Part shown: in pieces, positions 15,854-22,510 of the stretch
Position numbering within the stretch: position 1 is the first letter of the stretch
Layout of the letters: each line of letters starts with the position of its first letter
NCBI RefSeq assembly: GCF_938002845.1
Contig: NZ_CALKZP010000014.1
Coordinates: 1-25,079, forward strand
Reading direction: 5' to 3'
Length of the DNA: 25,079 bases
Source of the DNA: an uncultured Campylobacter sp.
GTDB taxonomy: Bacteria; Campylobacterota; Campylobacteria; Campylobacterales; Campylobacteraceae
Program-made: the position numbers and the translations under genes
Notes under the pieces: model-generated
Told to the model about the DNA's origin: nothing
What the model saw: the letters and a program-made list of their open reading frames with translations, nothing else
The model's database searches: none

Positions 15854-16375
15854 ATGAAAAAGATTTTTTCAGGTATGTTGACGCTAAGCCTAGCCTCTGT
15901 TATAGCAATGGCAGGAGAACATCCAATCGGCGAGCCGATTGAGCAAAATGGAATGGAGATCGCGGCAGTTTATCTTCAGCCTATCGATATGGAGCCTAAA
16001 GGCATCGATCTAGCTCCTAGCAAGGCGGACATCCACCTTGAGGCGGATATCCACGCTATCAAAGGCAACGCAAACGGATTTGGCGAGGGCGAGTGGATCC
16101 CTTACCTAAAGATCGCTTACGTGCTTAAAAACCTAGATACCGGCAAGATCCAAAAAGGAAATTTCATGCCGATGGTAGCTAGCGACGGCCCTCACTACGG
16201 CGCCAATATCAAGATGGTAAATGGTGTAGGCAACTACGAGCTAACCTACAACATCGAAAATCCAAGCGCCAACGGATTCGGTCGCCACGCAGACAAAGCG
16301 ACCGGCGTAGGCAAATGGTGGGAGCCGTTCTCGGTTAAATACACCTTCCAATACACAGGCGCTCCTAAAGAGTAA
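15854..16375 (+). CDS. p19: P19 periplasmic iron-uptake protein
   Basis: This 173-aa periplasmic protein has signal peptide 1-20 (cleavage after AMA). It is homologous to C. jejuni P19 and FetP, dimeric proteins that bind copper and iron and work with the Ftr1 permease. Likely metal ligands are visible: H61 and E63 in DIHLEADIH, M107 in NFMPM, H114 in GPHYG, and H144 in FGRHADK. This agrees with the His3-Met type copper site known for the family. Its length is family-typical. The ribosome site AAGGAGAG (15841-15848) is strong, suggesting high expression relative to the permease. Together with the next six genes it matches cj1659-cj1664 in order. Confidence 0.96.
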   Translation: MKKIFSGMLTLSLASVIAMAGEHPIGEPIEQNGMEIAAVYLQPIDMEPKGIDLAPSKADIHLEADIHAIKGNANGFGEGEWIPYLKIAYVLKNLDTGKIQKGNFMPMVASDGPHYGANIKMVNGVGNYELTYNIENPSANGFGRHADKATGVGKWWEPFSVKYTFQYTGAPKE

Positions 16376-16384
16376 ATCGTAGCA

Positions 16385-16413
16385 GGCTCCGCCGAGTCCG
16401 TTTTGGCGGGGCT
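16385..16413 (+). terminator. GC-rich hairpin after P19
   Basis: GGCTCCGCC (16385-16393) pairs with GGCGGGGCT (16405-16413), with two G-U pairs, around an 11-base loop. It begins nine bases after the p19 stop. No T-run follows. It may stabilise the ftr1-p19 message or reduce read-through into the downstream ABC genes. Confidence 0.45.
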
Positions 16414-16763
16414 CTAGCGGTATTGGGTTTAGCCGTACGCTTTAAATTTAAGGCGGTTACTTTAGCCCGTTTAAATTTGCCATTACGCCGCAGCCAAAGC
16501 GCATCGTTTTTGCTTTAATGCGTTTAAGCTTACGAATCTTTTTAACTGCGGCAAAATTTTAAAATTTAGCGCACCGCAAGGACGAAATAAAACCAAAGCA
16601 ATAGCGAGGCGAAATTTCTCTTTGCGGGCGGCTCTTGCCGTTGCGAACTTTTTTGCAAGCGGATTTGAAATTTTAAAATTTACAAAATGGCGTAGGTTTT
16701 AAAATTTTAAAATTTAAGCAATTATAGGCGATTTACGCGCATTAGACTCGATGAGGATTTTTA
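16414..16763. other. AT-rich spacer inside the iron-uptake locus
   Basis: About 350 bases separate P19 from the DUF2318 gene. No ORF of note. It holds three exact AAATTTTAAAATTT palindromes (16554-16567, 16668-16681, 16702-16715). A ribosome site GAGGA (16753-16757) serves the next gene. A promoter for the second half of the locus is probably here but I cannot place its boxes confidently. Confidence 0.55.
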
Positions 16764-18182
16764 ATGACGATATTTTTTTATCACGTTAGCTTGGCTCTAT
16801 TTCCGCTCGCGTTTTTAAGCGCGTATCTGGGCGGCAGGCGCTTTATCAGCGCATCGTTTTTGCCCGCGCTTTTGGGAGCTGCATTCGGGGCGCTGTGCTT
16901 TAGCGCATTTGCGCGCTCGGCAAACGCCGATACGGGCAAGATCGTGTTTGATGCGCTCGCACTTTTAGCGCTGCTCGCGCTACTGCTTGCGTTTAAGTTT
17001 AAGCGATTCTATCTTACCGCTATAGTTATTTTTGCTCTTGGTTGCGCGTATGGATTTGAATACCGCTTCATAGGGATGAATTTTAAAATTTTCTCCGGCG
17101 AGCTACTGGACAGCTTCAGCCTAACCAACCTCTTCATGGCGGTTTTAGGTGCGCTGGCGCTCATTTTATTCTATTTTATTTATCGCTCAGCTCTAGCGCG
17201 TACGAGTAGAGGTGCAAAGCTGGCGTCATTCGTCATCGCGTGGGCGTTTGCCTTTATCGCCAAAATCGGCTTTTTGGGCCTTGATCTGCGCCAGGCAGAC
17301 GCGCCCAAAGCGCTAGCTGCGAAGGGTTTTGAAGGGCTTTCAAACGCGATCGGCTCGTCCGAGTTTCTAAGCGTCATCGCTAAAATCATCCACTACAACA
17401 ACTCCTATCTGACGCTAGCTCTTTGCCTTATAGCCGCGCTAATTGCGCTACTTACGGTATTTCGTGCGCCAAGTCGAGTGCCTCGCGAAGCGGACATTAT
17501 AAAATTTAGAGAGGTTAAGGCGGGCAGATTCGCCATTTTTAGAGATTTTAGCCTGATTTTATCGCTTGGGGTTTTAATCAGCTTTTTGGGGCTTTATTAT
17601 ATCTTGGTCGCCTCAAAACCGCCTACGATCGATGAGCCTAAGATTATCGAGCCGCAAGGCGCGGAATTCATAATCGATGCAAACATCGTAAAGGACGGCA
17701 AACTGCACCGCTTTGCCTACGTCACCGACGACGGGCATAAGGTTAGATTTTTTCTACTAAACCGCTTCACGGACAAATTTGTCCCGGTCGCGGTTTTTGA
17801 TGCGTGCTCGATCTGCGGCGATATGGGCTATATCAAAAAAGGCGATGAGCTCATCTGCATCGCTTGCAACGTGCGTATCTTTTTGCCGAGCGTCGGCAAG
17901 CTTGGCGGCTGCAATCCGATCCCGCTGGATTATAAGCTAGAGGGGCAAAATATCGTCATCGCGCTTAAGACGATTGAAGACGGCGCGTCCTATTTCTCGG
18001 AGATTGTGGATAAAAAGGTGATCGATCCGGTCAGCAGAAAAGAAATTTTAAACACCTCTAAATTTAGCTATCTTTACTACGGACGCACCTACTTTTTCGA
18101 AAGCGAAGCGAATGCAAACGCCTTTACCGCGCATCCCGAGCGCTATGTAGATGAAAACGGCACGCTAAAGGAGCTTAAATAA
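16764..18182 (+). CDS. DUF2318 membrane protein with C-terminal YHS-like segment
   Basis: This 472-aa counterpart of C. jejuni Cj1660 belongs to the P19 iron-uptake locus. About eight membrane helices occupy residues 1-290. A periplasmic-side domain follows with paired cysteines, ACSIC (C348, C351) and CIAC (C365, C368), plus C383 in GGCNP. This is the DUF2318 signature, annotated as Fe-S or metal binding. The last about 60 residues resemble a YHS metal-binding domain: VIDPVSRKE, then LYYGRTYFFES and AFTAHPERYV, but the usual metal cysteines are replaced. A redox or iron-handoff role at the membrane is inferred. Its stop overlaps the next ATG (TAATG). Confidence 0.88.
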   Translation: MTIFFYHVSLALFPLAFLSAYLGGRRFISASFLPALLGAAFGALCFSAFARSANADTGKIVFDALALLALLALLLAFKFKRFYLTAIVIFALGCAYGFEYRFIGMNFKIFSGELLDSFSLTNLFMAVLGALALILFYFIYRSALARTSRGAKLASFVIAWAFAFIAKIGFLGLDLRQADAPKALAAKGFEGLSNAIGSSEFLSVIAKIIHYNNSYLTLALCLIAALIALLTVFRAPSRVPREADIIKFREVKAGRFAIFRDFSLILSLGVLISFLGLYYILVASKPPTIDEPKIIEPQGAEFIIDANIVKDGKLHRFAYVTDDGHKVRFFLLNRFTDKFVPVAVFDACSICGDMGYIKKGDELICIACNVRIFLPSVGKLGGCNPIPLDYKLEGQNIVIALKTIEDGASYFSEIVDKKVIDPVSRKEILNTSKFSYLYYGRTYFFESEANANAFTAHPERYVDENGTLKELK

Positions 18183-19426
18183 TGTTTTTACGCATCATCA
18201 AATCCTCCATTTTAAACTCCAGGGATAGCAAAATTTTAGCGTTTTTGACGATATTTTTATCGGTTTCGCTGATCGCTTGCATGCTAAATATCACGCTAAA
18301 AATTGGCGATCAGGTCGCTAAGGAGCTACGTAGCTACGGCTCGAATATCGTCGTGCTACCGCGCTCGCAAAGCCTAAGTATTGAGATCGGCGGGCGCGAA
18401 TACTCGCCGCTTAAGAATGACGATTTCTTAAAAGAGAGCGAGCTGCATAAGATCAAAGAAATTTTTTGGCGCAACAATATCACCGCCTTTGCGCCCTTTT
18501 TAACTACCCGCGCGGGAGATTACGACGTCGTGGGGACATACTTCGAAAAGGACGTAGGAGTTAGCGACGAGCCTGATTTCAGATCGGGCGTGCGCTCGCT
18601 CTATCCGTTTTGGAGCGTAGAGGGACAGTGGGTAAAAGACGGTGCCGATGACGAGGTGCTTGCAGGAGACGGGCTTGGGCTAAAGATCGGCGATACGGTT
18701 AAGCTTGGAGATTATGAGGTTAAGGTTGTTGGGATTTTGCACGGCGCGGAGGATGAAGCCAAAAAGCTGATCGCAAATTTATCTCTGGTACAAAAGCTAA
18801 TGCACAAAGAGGGTCTCATCGCCAAGGCAGAAGTTAGCGCCATGACGATCCCGGAAGACGATCTGTCCGTAAAGGCAAGAAGGAGTCTCGATAATCTAGA
18901 CGCCACAGAATACGACACCTGGTACTGCTCAGCATACGTTAGCTCCATCGCATATCAGATCACCGAGGAGTATCCAAACGCAAGCGCCAAGGCGGTGCTT
19001 AGCGTCAGCGAAGCTCAAAGCGGCATCACGAAGAAGATTCAAAATTTAATGGGCGTCGTAAGCATTCTGTCGCTGCTGATTTCAAGCATCTGCATCACAA
19101 GCCTGCTAAGCAGCGAAATTTATAAGCGCAAAAAGGAGATCGGCTTGCTTAAGGCGCTGGGAGCAAGTAACTTTATGATCTATATCCAGTTCGCCGCCGA
19201 AATTTTTGTCATCTGCGTAGCAAGCTCACTCGTGGGTGCAGTCGTGGGATATGCGCTTAGCTGGGCGATCGCGTATCAAATTTTCGGCTCCTTTATCGGC
19301 GTGTCGCTGATGGTCTTTCCGCTTAGCATCGTCTTTGGACTTCTTATTTGCATTATCGGCTCGATCTTGCCGCTACGCGGAGTGATCAAGCTACTGCCTG
19401 CGGAGGTGCTTTATGGTAGGAAATAA
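18182..19426 (+). CDS. ABC transporter permease (FtsX/MacB type), first of pair
   Basis: This 414-aa membrane subunit corresponds to Cj1661. One N-terminal helix (about 18-40) is followed by a large extracytoplasmic MacB-like domain. Three C-terminal helices (about 288-310, 333-362, 375-400) complete the FtsX fold. The cytosolic loop YKRKKEIGLLKALGAS is the coupling segment that contacts the ATPase and is diagnostic of the family. FtsX-type transporters act mechanically on periplasmic substrates and do not import solute through a channel. The pair may therefore drive a conformational or redox step for P19-bound iron. It overlaps its neighbours by 1 base upstream and 14 bases downstream. Confidence 0.92.
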   Translation: MFLRIIKSSILNSRDSKILAFLTIFLSVSLIACMLNITLKIGDQVAKELRSYGSNIVVLPRSQSLSIEIGGREYSPLKNDDFLKESELHKIKEIFWRNNITAFAPFLTTRAGDYDVVGTYFEKDVGVSDEPDFRSGVRSLYPFWSVEGQWVKDGADDEVLAGDGLGLKIGDTVKLGDYEVKVVGILHGAEDEAKKLIANLSLVQKLMHKEGLIAKAEVSAMTIPEDDLSVKARRSLDNLDATEYDTWYCSAYVSSIAYQITEEYPNASAKAVLSVSEAQSGITKKIQNLMGVVSILSLLISSICITSLLSSEIYKRKKEIGLLKALGASNFMIYIQFAAEIFVICVASSLVGAVVGYALSWAIAYQIFGSFIGVSLMVFPLSIVFGLLICIIGSILPLRGVIKLLPAEVLYGRK

Positions 19427-20546
19427 CGGCGCATTTTTTAGAGGCGCGATCTTTAAAAGTATCATCAACAGCGGCATTCGCAGCTTCGTGATTTTCGTCG
19501 CGATCATGCTAGGCAGCGCGGTTTGCGCGGCGTTCGTAAATATCTACGCCGACATCGATAAAAAGGTCGCCAGCGAGTTAAACAGCTACGGCGCAAATTT
19601 AATCGTAAGCCCCGCAAATTTAGAAAATTCCCATATGGACGAAGCGGCGCTCGATGCGAAATTTGCTAAAATTCCAGCTCTAAAAAGCGCGAATAAATAT
19701 CTTTTCGGCAGCGCAAATTTAGGCGTAAACTCAGGCATCATCATGGGAGTGAATTTCTCCTCTCTGCGCGATACTATGCCGTTTTTGGATCTTAAAGAGG
19801 GCTCGTTTATCGGCGTGGATTTCGACGATAAAAACGCGCTCATCGGGCAGGATCTCGCCAAACTTTTGGGCGCGAAGCTCGGCGACAGTATCGAGATCAC
19901 GCCGATCGGCTCAAACGAAACAAGCAAGGTAAAGATAAAAGGCATCGTCTATGACGGGCAGAAAGAGGACGGTATGCTGCTAATCTCGCTGGCGCTGGCG
20001 CAAAAAATTTTAAATCAGCCTGCGCAGGTAAATTACGCCGAAGCGATCGTAAGCGGCGATTTTAAGCAGCTTAGCGAAATTTCAAAAAGCCTAAGCGACG
20101 CTCAAATGAGCTTCGCGCCGATCGGCAAGGTATCCAAGACCCAAGGCATCATCTTAAATAAAATCAAGCTTTTGATGCTTCTTATCGGCATTACGATCCT
20201 TCTGATCACCTCGGTTTGCATCAACACGAGCCTTAGCTCGATCCTGCTTTCGCGGATCAAAGAGTTCGCGCTCATCCGTGCAATCGGCGCGAGCAAACAA
20301 AATTTGCTCCACCTAATCCTGAGCGAAATTTTAACCGTCTGCGTCGCAGGCTCGCTAGCTGGAGTATTCGTGGGATACCTGCTCGCGATCTTACTGGGGC
20401 ATCTGATATTTTCAAGCAGCGTGGATTTTAGGCTGATTAGCCTCTTTGCGGCGGTCGTGCTGAGCCTGATTTTTGCGCTCGCGGCAAGCTACTATCCGAT
20501 CAAAAAGGCGCTGAATCCGAATTTAGCGAATCTATTAAGGGAATGA
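19413..20546 (+). CDS. ABC transporter permease (FtsX/MacB type), second of pair
   Basis: This 377-aa paralogue of the preceding permease corresponds to Cj1662. It has an N-terminal helix (about 21-45), an extracytoplasmic domain, and three C-terminal helices (about 250-273, 298-328, 340-365). The coupling loop reads LSRIKEFALIRAIGAS. The start at 19413 lies inside the previous gene, directly after a consensus ribosome site GGAGGT (19402-19407). This supports that start and implies translational coupling. The two permeases probably form a heterodimer with a homodimer of the following ATPase. Confidence 0.92.
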   Translation: MVGNNGAFFRGAIFKSIINSGIRSFVIFVAIMLGSAVCAAFVNIYADIDKKVASELNSYGANLIVSPANLENSHMDEAALDAKFAKIPALKSANKYLFGSANLGVNSGIIMGVNFSSLRDTMPFLDLKEGSFIGVDFDDKNALIGQDLAKLLGAKLGDSIEITPIGSNETSKVKIKGIVYDGQKEDGMLLISLALAQKILNQPAQVNYAEAIVSGDFKQLSEISKSLSDAQMSFAPIGKVSKTQGIILNKIKLLMLLIGITILLITSVCINTSLSSILLSRIKEFALIRAIGASKQNLLHLILSEILTVCVAGSLAGVFVGYLLAILLGHLIFSSSVDFRLISLFAAVVLSLIFALAASYYPIKKALNPNLANLLRE

Positions 20547-20547
20547 C

Positions 20548-21417
20548 ATGGAAATTTTAAAATTTGAAGGCATCTGCAAATACTTCGGCGAGGTTAAAGC
20601 TCTCGATAATATCAGCTTCGACGTTTTAAGCGGCGAGTGGGTCAGCATAATGGGCCCAAGCGGCAGCGGCAAGAGCACGCTCGTAAATATCCTAAGCCTG
20701 ATGGACACCCCCACCGCGGGCAGATATATCCTGGGCGGAGCCGACGCGAGCGCGCTAAACGACGAGCAAATTTTAGAATTTCGCCGTAAAAAGATCGGCC
20801 TCGTGTTTCAGCAGTTTCACCTTATCCCCTACCTAACGGCCGTCGAAAACGTTATGTTAAATCAATACTACCACAGCTGCGTGGACGAGGACAGCGCCAA
20901 GGCGGCACTTGATAAAGTAGGGCTCGCGCACCGCATCACGCACCGCCCTAGCGAGCTTAGCGGCGGCGAGCAGCAGCGTGTCTGCATCGCGCGTGCACTC
21001 ATCAATGACCCCGATATAATCATTGCCGACGAGCCTACGGGCAACCTCGACGAGGCCAACGAGTGCGTGGTTTTGCAGCTCTTTCAGACGCTTCGCAGCG
21101 AGGGCAAGACGCTGCTTTTGGTTACGCACAACGAAGAGCTCGGTAAATTTGCCGACAAAGTGGTGCGCCTAAGACACGGCAAGCTCGATCGAATAGAGCT
21201 TTTGGATCAAAGCACGATGAAGCACAATCTCGGCTCGCAAGATAAAATTTCAGATTGCGATCCAAACAAAAGCGCTTCGCAAAGCTCTAGCGCCGAAGCT
21301 GCGAGCAAGCAAAATCCCGCCTCGCAAAATTCCGGCGGCGAGGATCAAAGCGCTAAAAATTTAAGCAACCAAAATTCCGATGCCGAAAATTCGGGCGCAC
21401 AGAATTCCGATGCGTAA
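20548..21417 (+). CDS. ABC transporter ATP-binding protein (LolD/MacB type)
   Basis: This 289-aa cytosolic ATPase energises the two FtsX-type permeases and corresponds to Cj1663. Walker A is GPSGSGKST (36-44), the Q-loop is VFQQF with Q88 or Q89, the signature is LSGGEQQRV (137-145), Walker B is IIIADEPTG (157-165) and the H-loop histidine is H194. The catalytic part ends near residue 222. A tail of about 65 residues follows, rich in Ser, Asn, Gln and Ala (ASQNSGGED, NQNSDAENSG), which is not part of the family fold. A decayed copy of the tail's coding sequence lies at 306-406. The gene starts one base after the second permease. Confidence 0.95.
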   Translation: MEILKFEGICKYFGEVKALDNISFDVLSGEWVSIMGPSGSGKSTLVNILSLMDTPTAGRYILGGADASALNDEQILEFRRKKIGLVFQQFHLIPYLTAVENVMLNQYYHSCVDEDSAKAALDKVGLAHRITHRPSELSGGEQQRVCIARALINDPDIIIADEPTGNLDEANECVVLQLFQTLRSEGKTLLLVTHNEELGKFADKVVRLRHGKLDRIELLDQSTMKHNLGSQDKISDCDPNKSASQSSSAEAASKQNPASQNSGGEDQSAKNLSNQNSDAENSGAQNSDA

Positions 21418-21965
21418 AATTTAGCCCGTATGATGAAAAATAGAGCTACGTTAAAATTTAAAAATTTCACCGCCCGCCCGCGCTATTTTCGGGTTCGCTT
21501 AAGGCTCGCGCGAGCAGGTGCGGCTCTTTGCTACGCACGTCCCGCCGAAGCTGCTTGCCTAGAAAGATCAAGCGCCGTTGCGAAGCCTAGCGGAGTGGGT
21601 AAAAATTTTAAAATTCTAAATTTTAAAAGCCGAAACACCACGGCGGGCACAGATTTCGACGCGGATCGCAACATACGCCTAGGCGCGGGTCACGATATAA
21701 ATTTCCGCCCAGATCGCGCCGTAAATTTTAAAATTTCAAACGCAAATTTAAAGGCCAATTTAGCGCGCCCGAAGGCGGGTTTTAGATGATAAAATTTTTA
21801 AATTTAAAAGTTGCTGCCGCCGTGTTCGCGCTACTGCTCGCAGGCTGCGACGGATGGAAGCACCATCTAAGCAGCGACGGCGCCTCGCTCGCCTCCAAGT
21901 TCGACCCCTCCGAGCGCACACTAAAGATTGAGGGCAACGACAAGCCGTTCGTGCTGTTTTTCTAC
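21317..21965 (+). repeat. Right copy of a direct duplication
   Basis: This stretch comprises the end of the ATPase tail, the repeat-type ORF and the first 60 codons of the thioredoxin gene. It is collinear with 306-1080 in the same orientation. Here all reading frames are intact, so this is the parental or better-preserved copy. The most conserved part is a core of about 100 bases (21505-21607) that contains the perfect palindrome GCTCGCGCGAGC. Confidence 0.9.
21430..21789 (+). CDS. Hypothetical repeat-type ORF, right copy
   Basis: This 119-codon ORF lies between the ATPase and thioredoxin genes of the iron locus. It starts at a double ATG 13 bases after the ATPase stop and ends in an ATGA overlap with the thioredoxin gene. 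It is basic and rich in Arg, Ala and Asn, without signal or membrane segments. The segment ALCYARPAEAACLERSSA (about residues 32-49) is nearly identical in the left copy. I recognise no family. It may be a real small protein coupled to the thioredoxin, or a translated DNA repeat containing the GCTCGCGCGAGC palindrome. No strong ribosome site is visible. Confidence 0.4.
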   Translation: MMKNRATLKFKNFTARPRYFRVRLRLARAGAALCYARPAEAACLERSSAVAKPSGVGKNFKILNFKSRNTTAGTDFDADRNIRLGAGHDINFRPDRAVNFKISNANLKANLARPKAGFR

Positions 21966-22280
21966 ACTAGCGGCTGCGGCGCGTGCAAAGCCCAAGTGCC
22001 TGTGCTAAACGAGCTGCAAGCTAGCGGCGATGCGCTGATTATCGGCGTTTTGGGCGACGGTAAAGGTCTGGAAGCCGACGCCGCGGTCGCTCGCGAAAAG
22101 GGGATAAAATTCCCAAGCGTCAGCGGCGCGAGCTCGGTGAAATACTTTGAAACCATCGTAGGCGGCATTTTCGGCACTCCTACGTCGGTGATCTACGATA
22201 AAAACGGCAGAGCGGTCAAAAAACTCATCGGCCTCTACCCCAAATCCGCCTTCGAAACGCAGCTCAAGCTTATGAATTAA
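21786..22280 (+). CDS. Thioredoxin-fold lipoprotein (TlpA/Cj1664 type)
   Basis: This 164-aa protein is a periplasm-facing lipoprotein with the lipobox LLAGC (lipidated C21). A thioredoxin-like domain follows. The redox motif is CGAC (C64, C67) in YTSGCGACKAQVP and the cis-proline loop is FGTPTSV. It corresponds to Cj1664, one of two thioredoxins that close the C. jejuni P19 locus; the second (Cj1665) is not found intact here. It probably reduces or oxidises cysteine partners in the uptake system, with the DUF2318 protein an obvious candidate. The first 60 codons are duplicated at 904-1080. Confidence 0.93.
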   Translation: MIKFLNLKVAAAVFALLLAGCDGWKHHLSSDGASLASKFDPSERTLKIEGNDKPFVLFFYTSGCGACKAQVPVLNELQASGDALIIGVLGDGKGLEADAAVAREKGIKFPSVSGASSVKYFETIVGGIFGTPTSVIYDKNGRAVKKLIGLYPKSAFETQLKLMN

Positions 22281-22432
22281 CGAGCGGAATTTAATGCAGC
22301 CGGATTTACGGCGGCGGATCGCAAATGCCCACTAAAATAACACTTCGAGTTTAAAATTCCTTTCAACTTGCAGATGCCTTTGCGTTTAAATTTCAAAATT
22401 TAGGCGCGCAGCGGATTTAAGTATTCGCCGAG

Positions 22433-22504
22433 TTTTGCTAAAATTAGCTTTGTCACTAAGCTACTTAAAGGGCTAAAAAACGGCAATATTAAAATATAAA
22501 GGAT
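22433..22504 (+). promoter_or_regulatory. Promoter region of the tannase-like gene
   Basis: The extended -10 box TGCTAAAAT lies at 22436-22444. It is followed directly by the inverted repeat TAGCTT (22445-22450) / AAGCTA (22458-22463), the same half-sites as before petA. An AAAGGA ribosome site lies at 22498-22503, before the ATG at 22511. Confidence 0.45.
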
Positions 22505-22510
22505 ACTTCA

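Noticed and set aside
21430..22280. Possible toxin-antitoxin or defence module in the repeat ORF plus thioredoxin pair
   Set aside because: The second gene is clearly a thioredoxin lipoprotein of the P19 locus, and the first has no toxin or antitoxin features.
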